Shown here: positions 32,273-41,286 of the stretch, one piece after another | How positions within the stretch are numbered: the first letter of the stretch is position 1 | Layout of the letters: each line of letters begins with the position of its first letter | DNA from: Candidatus Gastranaerophilales bacterium | GTDB taxonomy: Bacteria; Cyanobacteriota; Vampirovibrionia; Gastranaerophilales; Gastranaerophilaceae | NCBI GenBank assembly: GCA_944324375.1 | Contig: CALUWB010000011.1 | Coordinates: 1-43,039, forward strand | Reading direction: 5' to 3' | Length of the DNA stretch: 43,039 nucleotides | The notes under the pieces: generated by a model | What the model was told of the DNA's origin: nothing | The model's input: the letters and a program-made list of their open reading frames with translations, nothing else | Databases searched by the model: none | Translations under genes and position numbers: made by a program

Positions 32273-32382
32273 GACATACCCTCTTATATAAAATAATCTC
32301 ATGTGTTTCTTTTTTTGAAAATACTCTATTGATATGAGATTTATATACATCAAATAGCTCTTTTTAGTTTTAAAATTTTATT

Positions 32383-32388
32383 TAAAAT
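32383..32388 (+). promoter_or_regulatory. Possible -10 box of the amidase gene
   Basis: TAAAAT ending 6 nt before the ATG at 32395, in the same position as the other leaderless promoters. There is no Shine-Dalgarno. The surrounding DNA is almost pure A/T, so this case is weak. Confidence 0.35.
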
Positions 32389-32394
32389 TTTATT

Positions 32395-33729
32395 ATGAAA
32401 AAAATATTTTTATTAATAGTTTTTTTGATAAATATATTACCTGTTTATTCTTATGATATAGCTTTCCCTTTAGATAAAAATATTACATTATCTGATGACG
32501 GAATTTTTTTTGTAGGAAGAACAGATAAAAAAGAAACGTTATGGATAAATGATGTAAAAGTAAAGTCAAATAAAAATGGTTCATTTGCAGAGAGTTTTAA
32601 ATTAAAAACTGGAGAAAATATTTTTAATATTAAAAATGGAGAGAACTCATTAATTTTAGATAAATATATAGTTAACTACATAAAGCCAATATCAAATGAA
32701 ACCAAGTTAATTGAATTTCCAATTCAAGAATATAAAACAACAGTTGATAATGTAATATTGCGTTCGACTCCAATAGATTTTGGAATGAATAGATTAGGTT
32801 ATTTACCTAAAAATACTGATTTACAGATAACAGGTTTTAAAAATGAATTTTCACGGGTATATCTAGCTCCAGATTTAACGGCTTGGGTATTTTCAAGGGA
32901 TATAATCCCAGAACAAAGAGAGAATACTATTGTTGGAGAATTTAGAGGAGAAAATTTGAAAACAGATTCTATTTCAGAAATATATTCATATAAATTTTCT
33001 AAAAATTTACCTTATTCTGCAAAATTAGACAATAATTTATTGAAAATAGAAGTATATAATGTTGCCAATCGCCCAAATGAAACATTTAATTCTCAAATAT
33101 ATTTAAATCCACCATATTGTTATAGTGTAAAAATGAAGGATGGTTTGTTGAATGTATTAATTCCTAAAATGGATATGAACTATCCCAGAATAATTATAGA
33201 TGCAGGTCATGGTGGTATAGAACCTGGCGCAATAGGTTGTATGTGTGATTTAGAAAAAGATTTGAATTTAAAAGCTGCAAAGGCTGTAAAAAAAGAACTA
33301 AAATCTAGAGGATATAATGTATCAATGACTAGAAGTTCAGATAAGTTTGTTTCTTTAAAAGATAGAGTAAATTATGCAATAAATAAAAATGGTGTGATTT
33401 TTGTGAGTCTTCATATGAATTCAATTCCTGAGAATAAAAATCCAAATGATTATAAAGGTAGTGAAACTTATTATTATAATAACTTCTCTCAACCATTAGC
33501 TGATTGTATTCAAAAACAAATTACAAATACTTTAGGAACAAAAGATAATGGAATAAAACAAGCTAGTTTTGCTGTAATAAGGCCAACTGAGTATGTTGGA
33601 GTGTTAGTAGAAACTGTGTTTTTGGTTAATCCTGAGGATACAAAGATTTATAAGTCAAAAGATTATTATAAAAAAGTTGCACAGGGTGTTTCAAATGGGA
33701 TTGATAGTTATATAAAAACACTTCATTAA
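32395..33729 (+). CDS. N-acetylmuramoyl-L-alanine amidase (Amidase_3) with SH3-like domain
   Basis: Predicted 444 residues. Signal peptide MKKIFLLIVFLINILPVYS. An N-terminal beta-rich region is followed by an SH3b-like segment (about 115-170, DNVILRSTPIDFGMNRLGYL and TAWVFSRDI). The C-terminal Amidase_3 domain (about 260-440) has the zinc and catalytic motifs IIIDAGHGGIEPGAIG, LEKDLNLKAAKAV, VSLHMNSIP and VLVETVFLVNPED. It cleaves the amide bond between MurNAc and the stem peptide during cell separation or remodelling. SH3b domains usually bind cell-wall peptides. It is divergent from motA and followed by ruvB after 38 bp. Confidence 0.92.
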   Translation: MKKIFLLIVFLINILPVYSYDIAFPLDKNITLSDDGIFFVGRTDKKETLWINDVKVKSNKNGSFAESFKLKTGENIFNIKNGENSLILDKYIVNYIKPISNETKLIEFPIQEYKTTVDNVILRSTPIDFGMNRLGYLPKNTDLQITGFKNEFSRVYLAPDLTAWVFSRDIIPEQRENTIVGEFRGENLKTDSISEIYSYKFSKNLPYSAKLDNNLLKIEVYNVANRPNETFNSQIYLNPPYCYSVKMKDGLLNVLIPKMDMNYPRIIIDAGHGGIEPGAIGCMCDLEKDLNLKAAKAVKKELKSRGYNVSMTRSSDKFVSLKDRVNYAINKNGVIFVSLHMNSIPENKNPNDYKGSETYYYNNFSQPLADCIQKQITNTLGTKDNGIKQASFAVIRPTEYVGVLVETVFLVNPEDTKIYKSKDYYKKVAQGVSNGIDSYIKTLH

Positions 33730-33733
33730 TATT

Positions 33734-33761
33734 TTGAGAAGAACATTAAACATGATATAAT
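33734..33761 (+). promoter_or_regulatory. Promoter of ruvB, predicted leaderless
   Basis: TTGAGA (33734-33739), a 16 bp spacer and TATAAT (33756-33761). The hexamer ends 6 nt before the ATG, which has no Shine-Dalgarno sequence. Confidence 0.7.
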
Positions 33762-33767
33762 TTTTTT

Positions 33768-34832
33768 ATGGCAATAATATCAGATGATAATAATTTTGAA
33801 AATCAAAATTTGAAACAAAAAAATCCAATAATAAAGACAGAGAGTATCGAATACGATAAGACATTTGAAAATAGTATTCGACCAAAAACATTTGAGGATT
33901 ACATAGGTCAATCAGCTTTAAAAGAAACATTGAAAATTACAATAGAGGCTGCAAAACTTAGAGAAAAACCGTTAGATCATTTGTTATTTTACGGTCCCCC
34001 AGGTTTAGGGAAAACAACTTTAGCAGGAGTAATTGCAGAGCAGATGGGGGCAGATATAAAAATTACCTCAGCTCCTGCATTAGAAAGACCAAGAGATATT
34101 ATTGGAATATTGATGTCGTTAAAAGGTGGCGAAATTCTTTTTATTGATGAAATTCATCGTTTGAATAAAGTTGCAGAAGAAATATTGTATCCAGCTATGG
34201 AAGATTTTTTCTTAGATATGACAACAGGAAAATCTCAGACAGTAAAAACATTAAGAGTTCCATTACCTAAGTTTACATTGATTGGTGCAACAACAAAAGC
34301 TGGAGCTTTATCAGGTCCATTGAGAGATAGGTTTGGGATAATACATAGATTACAGTTTTATACTATAGAAGAGTTATCAAAAGTTATTAAACGTACTGCT
34401 TCAATTTTGGATATCAAAATAACTGAAGATGGAGCAGTTGCAATTGCAAAACGTTCAAGAGGAACTCCAAGAATTGCAAACAGATTAGTGAAAAGAGTTT
34501 CAGATTTTGCATTAATTAAATTTGATGGTGTAATAACAGATGAAGTTGCAAATTATTCGTTAGATATTTTGAATATAGATGAATTTGGTTTAGATACGAC
34601 AGATAGAGCTTTATTAAATTTAATTATTGAAAAATATGATGGAGGTCCTGTCGGGATTGAAACTATAGCAGCTGCATTAAGTGAGGATGTAAGAACATTA
34701 GAAGATGTTTGTGAACCTTATTTGTTACAGGCAGGTTTTTTACAAAGAACTCCACGAGGGAGAAAGGTTTCACCAGAAGGTTATAGACATTTAGGTAAAA
34801 AGGTTGAGAATGTTCAACAATCATTATTTTAA
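33768..34832 (+). CDS. ruvB: Holliday junction branch migration DNA helicase RuvB
   Basis: Predicted 354 residues. The AAA+ core shows Walker [19 protein letters not shown] (about 75-92), Walker [14 protein letters not shown], sensor/arginine-finger region [18 protein letters not shown], and the C-terminal winged helix [20 protein letters not shown]. The RuvB intervening motif is also clear ([20 protein letters not shown]). The first 30 residues are a variable Asn-rich extension. RuvB rings drive branch migration with RuvA at Holliday junctions; ruvA and ruvC are not adjacent. The gene probably has its own leaderless promoter. Confidence 0.97.
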   Translation: MAIISDDNNFENQNLKQKNPIIKTESIEYDKTFENSIRPKTFEDYIGQSALKETLKITIEAAKLREKPLDHLLFYGPPGLGKTTLAGVIAEQMGADIKITSAPALERPRDIIGILMSLKGGEILFIDEIHRLNKVAEEILYPAMEDFFLDMTTGKSQTVKTLRVPLPKFTLIGATTKAGALSGPLRDRFGIIHRLQFYTIEELSKVIKRTASILDIKITEDGAVAIAKRSRGTPRIANRLVKRVSDFALIKFDGVITDEVANYSLDILNIDEFGLDTTDRALLNLIIEKYDGGPVGIETIAAALSEDVRTLEDVCEPYLLQAGFLQRTPRGRKVSPEGYRHLGKKVENVQQSLF

Positions 34833-34943
34833 AATATAGTTAAACTTTTGTAACGAAAAAAAATAAATTAGTCAATTTTGAATATTGATATTTCTTATAA
34901 AGTTGTGAAGTAAGTAGGTAGAAAATTTTTCTAAGGAGAAATT

Positions 34944-35234
34944 ATGAATTTATTTGGATCAGGTGAAGTAAATCAAGGTCAAGTGAATAAAATTAGTAAT
35001 GTTAATATGTCTTCTCCAATTCAAAATAATGAAGAAATTAATTTAACTTTATCTGAACAAGAGTCAGGTGTAAAACCAGTTCAATTAGATGATTTTTTCG
35101 AGTTTTTAGATTCAAAAACAGTACAAAAAATTATGGAAACATCTATGGAATCAAAACAAAGAATTATTAATGATGTTGCACAACGTGAATATGAAACAGA
35201 TGGTGCAAGAGCAATACTTAATTCACTTGGATGA
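34944..35234 (+). CDS. Small orphan acidic protein
   Basis: Predicted 96 residues, unknown function: MNLFGSGEVNQGQVNKISNV, then a polar linker, VQLDDFFEFLDSKTVQKIME and a final helix QREYETDGARAILNSLG. The first ~45 residues look disordered; the second half is helical. It has no signal peptide. AAGGAG lies seven bases before the ATG. A TTTTGTAACG (34846-34855) about 90 bp upstream resembles the TTGTAAAG motif before the other small orphan genes of this window, but the CTTTATATATA element is absent. It may be monocistronic; no clear terminator follows. Confidence 0.65.
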   Translation: MNLFGSGEVNQGQVNKISNVNMSSPIQNNEEINLTLSEQESGVKPVQLDDFFEFLDSKTVQKIMETSMESKQRIINDVAQREYETDGARAILNSLG

Positions 35235-35299
35235 TTCTTGTTATTTTTAATTGAAAATGGGCATTTTGTTTTATATAATTACTCAAAAGAGGTATTTAT

Positions 35300-36340
35300 A
35301 TGAAACATTTTGTTGGGTCTTATATTGTAACCATTTTAGGTTTGATATGTGCATATTTATGGGGAGAACATGTAAGACCAGGTTCGGGATTAATATGTGT
35401 TTTTATTGCATTTGTTTTAAGTGTTTTAGAAGTTAGTTTATCTTTTGATAATGCTGTTGTAAATGCAATGAAATTAGAAAAGATGTCTGAAAAATGGCGT
35501 CATAGATTTATTACTTGGGGTATTGCAATTGCTGTTTTTGGAATGAGATTTTTATTCCCATTATTAGTTGTTTCAATATTTGCAAAATTAAATATAATTA
35601 ATGTTTTGCATATAGCATTAACTAATTCAAAACTTTATGCTTATTATTTGCATCAAACTCATGCTCCTATAGTAACTTTTGGTGGAGCATTCTTAATAAT
35701 GTTATTTTTAGGGTATTTCCTTAATCCTAAAAAAGAAATTGATTGGATTGTTCCAATAGAAAAACGAATGAAAAAAGTTCCAGCAAATAAAGTTTTAGAT
35801 ACATTAATAGCATTGGCTTGTTTAGAAATTATTCAATTTTTTCAACCTGCACCTATAAGACTTAATGTTTTAATATCTGGTATTTCAGGAATATTAGTTT
35901 ATCTTATAATAGATTCTATCGCAGAAAAGCTAGATAGTATTGAAGGCAAAGCACAAAAAGAATGTTGCAAAACAAAAAATTGGTTGAATTGTTCTTGTTT
36001 TGTAAGTTTTATGTATTTAGAATTGATAGATGCATCATTCTCTTTAGATGGAGTATTAGGAGCTTTTGCATTGAGTAGTGATATTATAATTATTACGATA
36101 GGTTTAGCTATAGGTGCAATGTTTGTGAGGTCATTGACATTACTTTTAGTAGAAGAAAAAACTCTTAAGAGTTATCCATATTTAGAGCACGGTGCTCATT
36201 GGGCAATAGGTGTTTTGGCTGTTATAATGTTTATTTCAACAGTTTATGAAGTTCCTGAAGTTGTAACAGGACTTTCTGGACTAGCATTTATTGTTGCTGC
36301 TTTAATATCTTCTATAAAGAAAAATAAGGAGATTGTTTAA
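35300..36340 (+). CDS. DUF475 / TerC-superfamily integral membrane protein
   Basis: Predicted 346 residues with about nine hydrophobic segments. The family hallmark LSVLEVSLSFDNAVVNAMKL (about 40-59) and its inverted counterpart LIDASFSLDGVLGAFALSSD (about 237-256) carry the paired acidic residues of TerC-like proteins. These are thought to transport or bind metal ions; the substrate is not established for DUF475. A basic cytoplasmic loop separates the two halves. GAGG precedes the ATG. The TAA overlaps the rlmN ATG (TAATG), so the two are translationally coupled. Confidence 0.87.
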   Translation: MKHFVGSYIVTILGLICAYLWGEHVRPGSGLICVFIAFVLSVLEVSLSFDNAVVNAMKLEKMSEKWRHRFITWGIAIAVFGMRFLFPLLVVSIFAKLNIINVLHIALTNSKLYAYYLHQTHAPIVTFGGAFLIMLFLGYFLNPKKEIDWIVPIEKRMKKVPANKVLDTLIALACLEIIQFFQPAPIRLNVLISGISGILVYLIIDSIAEKLDSIEGKAQKECCKTKNWLNCSCFVSFMYLELIDASFSLDGVLGAFALSSDIIIITIGLAIGAMFVRSLTLLLVEEKTLKSYPYLEHGAHWAIGVLAVIMFISTVYEVPEVVTGLSGLAFIVAALISSIKKNKEIV

Positions 36341-37368
36341 TGAATATTCTTGCAGGCATGTCATTAAAAGAAATAGAAGATCTAGTTTTAGGATTAAATG
36401 CTTCAAAATTTAGAGCAAAACAGATTCATAATTGGATTTATTTAAAATCAGTGTCATCAATAGATGAAATGACCGATTTATCAAAGCAGTTTAGAGAAGA
36501 ATTTAAGCAAATTGCTAAAGTTACAGATACAAAAATAAAAGTTAAACAGGTAAGCTCTGATGGAACTATTAAGTATTTGATTGAATATCCTGATGGCGAA
36601 TGTGTTGAAACAGTATTAATGCGTTTTGATAACAGAGCAAATTTAACAGCTTGTGTTAGTTCGCAAATTGGTTGTGCAGTAAATTGTTCATTCTGTGCAA
36701 CTGGAAAAAGAGGCTTTATAAGAAATCTTACTTATAAAGAAATAATAGAACAAGTTTTAACAATTCAAAGAGATACAGGATTAAAAATAACAAATGTAGT
36801 ATTTATGGGACAGGGCGAACCTTTATTAAATTTGGAAAATGTTTTAAAAGCGTTAGAAATATTTAATAATGATTTCCAAATAGGAGCAAGAAGAATAACT
36901 ATTTCAACAAGTGGTATAATTCCTCAAATTAAAAAACTTGCAGATAAAGAATTGCAATCAACGCTTGCAATTTCTTTACATGCATCAAATCATGCTGTAA
37001 GAAAAGAAATTATGCCTATTGAAAATAAATATCCTATTAATGATTTGATTAACTCATTAAAGTACTATGTAGAAAAAACAGGAAGAAGAATAACAGTTGA
37101 ATATATTTTAATAAAAGGTCTAAATTGTACAATAGAATCAGCAAAAGAATTGGCTAATTTACTTCAGGGATTAAAATGTAATATAAACTTAATTCCATAT
37201 AATCCTGTAGTGAAGACAGGTTATCAAAAGCCAACAAATAACGAAATAATGAAATTTAAATATTTATTAGAACACTCAGGTAAGAAAGTTACTGTAAGAT
37301 TAGAAAGAGGTTCTGATATAGATGCTGCTTGTGGGCAGTTATCAGGGAAGGTTGGTAAAAGTGAATAA
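36340..37368 (+). CDS. rlmN: Dual-specificity RNA methyltransferase RlmN
   Basis: Predicted 342 residues. The radical SAM cluster is C112, C116, C119 (GCAVNCSFCATGKRGF). C105 and C331 (DAACGQL) occupy the positions of the thiyl and methyl-carrying cysteines of E. coli RlmN. GQGEPLLNLENV and LAISLHASNHAVRKEIMPIE are family hallmarks. It makes 2-methyladenosine at 23S rRNA A2503 and at A37 of some tRNAs. The ATG overlaps the stop of the DUF475 gene, and the end overlaps the GTG start of the DUF115 gene by 8 bp, so DUF475-rlmN-DUF115-dtd behave as one operon. Confidence 0.96.
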   Translation: MNILAGMSLKEIEDLVLGLNASKFRAKQIHNWIYLKSVSSIDEMTDLSKQFREEFKQIAKVTDTKIKVKQVSSDGTIKYLIEYPDGECVETVLMRFDNRANLTACVSSQIGCAVNCSFCATGKRGFIRNLTYKEIIEQVLTIQRDTGLKITNVVFMGQGEPLLNLENVLKALEIFNNDFQIGARRITISTSGIIPQIKKLADKELQSTLAISLHASNHAVRKEIMPIENKYPINDLINSLKYYVEKTGRRITVEYILIKGLNCTIESAKELANLLQGLKCNINLIPYNPVVKTGYQKPTNNEIMKFKYLLEHSGKKVTVRLERGSDIDAACGQLSGKVGKSE

Positions 37369-39253
37369 AGTTTTTGAGAGAAATATTTCAGTATTAAAAG
37401 ATGAATATTTGAAAAATACACTGAAAAATTATGAGTATATTGAAAAACCAATATTAGCAACTACAAATGGATATAATATACAGTATAATGGAGTTTATTT
37501 ACATAGTGAAGAGAATCCTTTAGTTGAATCTCAACAAATTTGCCAAAATTCATTAAATCAAAATAAAAGTATTCATATAATATATGGTCTAGGGTTAGGT
37601 TATTTATTTCAGTTAATAGTAAAACATTCTAATTCTACTATTCTACTTTATGAACCCAATTTAGATATATTATATAATTCATTTACTTTAGTAGATTTTT
37701 CTCAAGAATTATCCAAAGATAATGTTCATATTTTTAATAATTTAGATGACTTATTGAAATTTCTGAGTTTAAATACAAGACAAAATACAACTGTAGATAT
37801 TTTAGCATTGCCAAGTTATAGAGAAATATATAAAGAAGTTTTTGAAGAAGAGGTAAAAAAAATAGAGTTAACATATGGTAGTGTTTTATTAGATTATGGC
37901 TATAAAAAGAAACGTTTGTATAATTCAACAGTAACAATGTTAGAAAATATTCCAACATTATTAAAAGAAACTCCAGTTAATAAATTTGAGAATATTTATG
38001 AAGGTAAAACTGCAATAATTGTATCAGCTGGTCCAACATTAGGTGAAAATATACAAACCTTGAAAAAATATCAAGATAAAGCTGTTATATTTACAGTTGG
38101 AACTGCATTAAAGACTTTAATAGAAAATGATATACAACCTGATTTTTTATGTATGATAGAAAATTTTGATTGTACAAAACAGGTTAAAGATGTTGATTTA
38201 TCTAATATAAATTTAATAGTTGAACCATATACAAATAAAAACATTCATTCTTTAAAAGTAAAAAATGTATTATTACATCTATCTTCAAATATGCCATCAA
38301 GTCAGTATTTTGCAGATATTGCTAATTTATCTACTGATGGATACTTAGCTCAAGGTACTGTTTCATATATGGCATTAAATACAGCTGTAAAAATGGGTTT
38401 TTCGAAAATCATATTAGTAGGTCAAGATTTAGCCTATGTTGATGGCCAATGTTATTCAAAAGATTCAGCTTATGATGGATTAAATTGTAAGTTCAATCCA
38501 GAGTTAAATAAATATGAAATTGTACCAAATGATTTAATAAAATATGCTGATGCTATTTGTTCTTATACAACACAAGATAAACGTGTAGCTGCAGCAAAAA
38601 GAAGATTAGCAATATTAAATTCTTCTTTATATATGGTTAAGTCAATAGGTGGTAGTATGATCCCAACAGAGGCTGGTTATGCATCTTTTATTAATCATTT
38701 TGTATCATATGCTAAAACTTTAACAGATATTAAACTGATTAATACATCTTTAAAGGGTGCAAAATTAGACGGTTTCGAAGACATATCTTTAGATGATGCA
38801 ATGAAAGATGAAGAAATTATTGATAAGCTAAATTTAGATATGGGATATGATTATGATGTTCAATCGATTTTAAATTCTGTTGAACGATCTAAACAAAATT
38901 TAGAATCTTTTTTAGAAATTATAAATGAATGTGGTAAATTAGCTTCTCGTTTAAGTATGGATTACAAACGTAATCCTATTTTAGATAAGGATAAACTATT
39001 AAAGATTAGAAAATTAATAGAAGAATATTCAAAATTAAACGATAATAACAGATCGGATAATTATATATTCAAATATACAACTACAGAAGAAGAAATAAAT
39101 TTAAATGATGTATTAACATCAATAAAAAAATATGATGAAAAAACAACTCCAGTTGCAATATCAGGTTTAAAAAAATATTATGATCTATTAAATAAACGAA
39201 TACCTAATATAATAAAAATATTGTCAGATGTAATATGTGAGGTGAATGGATAA
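37361..39253 (+). CDS. DUF115 (Maf/MptE-like) protein, second copy
   Basis: Predicted 630 residues from the GTG at 37361, with AAGG upstream; a longer ATG frame (37322) lies entirely within rlmN and reads as antisense-like filler. The DUF115 core is [20 protein letters not shown] (about 219-238), [13 protein letters not shown] and [18 protein letters not shown]. The N-terminal domain has [20 protein letters not shown] and [12 protein letters not shown], the C-terminal ~150 residues are helical. It is a longer relative of the protein at 17409 (GAGPSL/AGPTL motif shared), as in motility accessory factors that glycosylate flagellin. It is coupled to rlmN (8 bp overlap) and dtd (1 bp overlap). 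Its sugar donor is unknown. Confidence 0.82.
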   Translation: MNKVFERNISVLKDEYLKNTLKNYEYIEKPILATTNGYNIQYNGVYLHSEENPLVESQQICQNSLNQNKSIHIIYGLGLGYLFQLIVKHSNSTILLYEPNLDILYNSFTLVDFSQELSKDNVHIFNNLDDLLKFLSLNTRQNTTVDILALPSYREIYKEVFEEEVKKIELTYGSVLLDYGYKKKRLYNSTVTMLENIPTLLKETPVNKFENIYEGKTAIIVSAGPTLGENIQTLKKYQDKAVIFTVGTALKTLIENDIQPDFLCMIENFDCTKQVKDVDLSNINLIVEPYTNKNIHSLKVKNVLLHLSSNMPSSQYFADIANLSTDGYLAQGTVSYMALNTAVKMGFSKIILVGQDLAYVDGQCYSKDSAYDGLNCKFNPELNKYEIVPNDLIKYADAICSYTTQDKRVAAAKRRLAILNSSLYMVKSIGGSMIPTEAGYASFINHFVSYAKTLTDIKLINTSLKGAKLDGFEDISLDDAMKDEEIIDKLNLDMGYDYDVQSILNSVERSKQNLESFLEIINECGKLASRLSMDYKRNPILDKDKLLKIRKLIEEYSKLNDNNRSDNYIFKYTTTEEEINLNDVLTSIKKYDEKTTPVAISGLKKYYDLLNKRIPNIIKILSDVICEVNG

Positions 39254-39687
39254 TGAAAGCAGTTATTCAAAGAGTTAAAAGCGCATCTGTAACTATTAAT
39301 AACGAATTATATTCAAAAATTAATCAAGGTATATTGGTATTGTTCGGCGTAGAAAAAGGTGATATAAAAGAAAATGCCGATAAAATAGCTGATAAAATTT
39401 CAAAATTAAGAATATTTGAAGACGATAATGGCAAAATGAATAAATCAATAATAGATATCTCTGGAGAAGTTCTTGTTGTATCACAATTTACTCTTGCAGG
39501 TAATTGTTCAAAAGGAACTCGTCCAAGTTTTGATAATGCCGAGGTTCCTGATAAAGCAAATGAGATGTATGAGTATTTTGTCTCTAAATTAAAAGAAAAG
39601 GGTTTACCTGTTAAAACAGGAGTTTTTGGAGCAATGATGGATGTCGAACTAATTAATGATGGACCAGTGACATTTATTCTTAATTAA
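39253..39687 (+). CDS. dtd: D-aminoacyl-tRNA deacylase
   Basis: Predicted 144 residues, the standard DTD length. The conserved motifs [20 protein letters not shown] (about 77-96, containing the SQFTL active-site motif) and [20 protein letters not shown] (the Gly-cis-Pro-type GP motif near the end) are intact. It removes D-amino acids and glycine from mischarged tRNAs. The ATG overlaps the TAA of the DUF115 gene (TAATG), which is an incidental-looking pairing but indicates coupled translation. Confidence 0.96.
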   Translation: MKAVIQRVKSASVTINNELYSKINQGILVLFGVEKGDIKENADKIADKISKLRIFEDDNGKMNKSIIDISGEVLVVSQFTLAGNCSKGTRPSFDNAEVPDKANEMYEYFVSKLKEKGLPVKTGVFGAMMDVELINDGPVTFILN

Positions 39688-39813
39688 TAGATTCGTATAG
39701 TAAATTTTAATTAAAAATATTTACCTCCCTCTTGATTTTTCGATTTGATATAATATTATAAATGATGTAGAGTGCTTACGCCAATAATCACTCAACAATA
39801 AAGGAAAACAAAA

Positions 39814-40083
39814 ATGTCAATTAACTTAAAAAACAAAAAAGAAATCGTTGAAAAATACGGAAAAAATGCTCAAGATACAGGAGCAGTAGAAGTTCAAATA
39901 GCTATGTTAACTCAAAAAATCTCTGAATTAACAGAACACTTAAAATCTAATAAAAAAGATTTTGCAACAAAACGTGGTTTGTTAATGATGGTAGGTAAAA
40001 GAAAAAGATTACTTTCTTACCTAAAATCTAGAGATCTTGAAGGTTACAGAACTTTAATTAAAAAATTAAGCATTCGTGGTTAA
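39814..40083 (+). CDS. rpsO: 30S ribosomal protein S15
   Basis: Predicted 89 residues, the exact family length. [40 protein letters not shown] and [20 protein letters not shown] are canonical S15. It binds 16S rRNA early in 30S assembly. An AAAGGA sequence precedes the ATG. A TTGATT (from 39733) followed by a TATAAT/TATTAT cluster about 50-70 bp upstream is a plausible promoter. The ~50 nt leader could hold an S15 autoregulatory fold, but none was identified. A strong terminator follows. Confidence 0.97.
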   Translation: MSINLKNKKEIVEKYGKNAQDTGAVEVQIAMLTQKISELTEHLKSNKKDFATKRGLLMMVGKRKRLLSYLKSRDLEGYRTLIKKLSIRG

Positions 40084-40103
40084 TTTTAAATTATTTGTTT
40101 TCA

Positions 40104-40140
40104 AAAAGAGGTATCTATTTGTAGATACCTCTTTTATTTT
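40104..40140 (+). terminator. Rho-independent terminator of rpsO
   Basis: AAAAGAGGTATCTA (40104-40117) pairs perfectly with TAGATACCTCTTTT (40122-40135) around TTTG, followed by ATTTT. The A-run on the 5' side also allows use by the convergent HD-GYP gene. Confidence 0.93.
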
Positions 40141-40154
40141 TACTAAAAATTTAA

Positions 40155-41195
40155 TTATGCAGAATATGAAGCCATATCACTAAAGTTCATTGTATCATTG
40201 TAGCTGAACATATGAGCAAATGTGTAAAGTATTTCAGCTGAAAAGCGCTTTGTGCCAATAGATAACATTAATCTAAGAACATCTCTATTATTTTTAACTG
40301 TATATCCTGTTTTATTGAAAGCAAAATTATCATAAGAATTACACACATTAACAATTTGACTTTCTACACTAATCCAATCACTAGAAATCCCATGAGGATA
40401 TCCAGTTCCATCATTGTGTTCATGATGTTGAAGAGCAACATTGCATATGTGTTCTGGTTGTTTTAATTCGTTTTTAAGAATATTATATCCAATAATTGTG
40501 TGTTTTTTTATTTCATCTGAATCTACAGTAGATGAATTTGAAGGATTGTCATTTTCTTTTTTAATCCTATATTTCCCAATATCGTGCAAAATTCCAGCTA
40601 AAATAATATCAGAAATAAATTCTTTTTCAAAATCCATTTTTTTTGCAATCATACCAGCCATTATAGCTACATTAATAGGATGGCATACTTCATAATCACC
40701 AAGAAGTCTTAGTTCTGAATAATGTTCAATTTCAGTGAATTTAGGAATGACATTTTTTGTAATTATTTCACTTAAATGTGCCATTTTAGGGAATGCTTCT
40801 TTGATAGATGTTCTATTTAATAATTCAATAGTTTTTGTTAAATAAGCTTTCATTTTAATTTGTTCTTTATAATCAATTTTTGAAAACTTATTTATTGGGG
40901 TTTTGTATTCTGTTAAGTTAAGATTATCATAGTCAAAATCATCAGTTAAGTTTTGTGCGACAATAGATTTAAGTTCTGGTTCTGCAGTGCCTTCTTCAGG
41001 AGCATTTTGAGATTTAGTAATTTCATCTTCATTTAAACTATTATCCCTAAAGATTTTATCATAAGCTTTGAGTTGTAGTAATTTCCCAACAGTTAAAACA
41101 TCTCCAGCTTTAAGAATAATCTCTCCTGCATCATTATATAAATTAAACGGTAAAATTTTATATTTACTTAATTCCGATCTTGAGGTTTCTTTCAT
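40155..41195 (-). CDS. HD-GYP domain protein (cyclic-di-GMP phosphodiesterase family), one ligand altered
   Basis: Predicted 346 residues. The N-terminal ~50 residues (FNLYNDAGEIILKAGDVLTV) resemble the small beta domain found before HD-GYP modules. The HD-GYP domain covers about 165-320: H172, H204-D205 (GILHDIGK), H232, H257-H258 (ALQHHEHNDGTGYP) and GYP at 265-267. Where the family usually has an Asp metal ligand (vADxYD), this protein reads VCNSYD, with N286. The enzyme would hydrolyse c-di-GMP to regulate motility or attachment; the Asn change may reduce or alter activity. An extended -10 TGTTACAAT ends 7 nt before the ATG, and no Shine-Dalgarno is present. Confidence 0.88.
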   Translation of the reverse strand: MKETSRSELSKYKILPFNLYNDAGEIILKAGDVLTVGKLLQLKAYDKIFRDNSLNEDEITKSQNAPEEGTAEPELKSIVAQNLTDDFDYDNLNLTEYKTPINKFSKIDYKEQIKMKAYLTKTIELLNRTSIKEAFPKMAHLSEIITKNVIPKFTEIEHYSELRLLGDYEVCHPINVAIMAGMIAKKMDFEKEFISDIILAGILHDIGKYRIKKENDNPSNSSTVDSDEIKKHTIIGYNILKNELKQPEHICNVALQHHEHNDGTGYPHGISSDWISVESQIVNVCNSYDNFAFNKTGYTVKNNRDVLRLMLSIGTKRFSAEILYTFAHMFSYNDTMNFSDMASYSA

Positions 41196-41202
41196 AACAA
41201 GA

Positions 41203-41211
41203 ATTGTAACA
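41203..41211 (-). promoter_or_regulatory. Extended -10 promoter of the HD-GYP gene, predicted leaderless
   Basis: TGT-TACAAT on the minus strand. The hexamer (41203-41208) ends 7 nt before the ATG at 41195. Confidence 0.5.
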
Positions 41212-41226
41212 TATTTTTAACAAAAG

Positions 41227-41259
41227 ATAAAGAGGCTAATTCTTATTAACCTCTTTATC
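41227..41259 (-). terminator. Rho-independent terminator of the aldolase gene
   Basis: GATAAAGAGG (41227-41236) pairs with CCTCTTTATC (41250-41259), with an inner TAAT/ATTA pairing. Minus-strand reading ends in TTTTG, so it ends transcription of the aldolase gene just before the HD-GYP promoter. Confidence 0.8.
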
Positions 41260-41286
41260 CAAATAAATTAAATTTGATTTAATATA

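Noticed and set aside
32273-32353. Longer MotA N-terminus from ATG 32353
   Set aside because: It would add a basic leader before the first membrane helix and has no Shine-Dalgarno, while GTG 32272 has AGAGGG at the right distance.
37322-37360. ATG start for the second DUF115 gene inside rlmN
   Set aside because: It has no Shine-Dalgarno and the added residues merely reflect the rlmN sequence in another frame; the GTG at 37361 is better placed.
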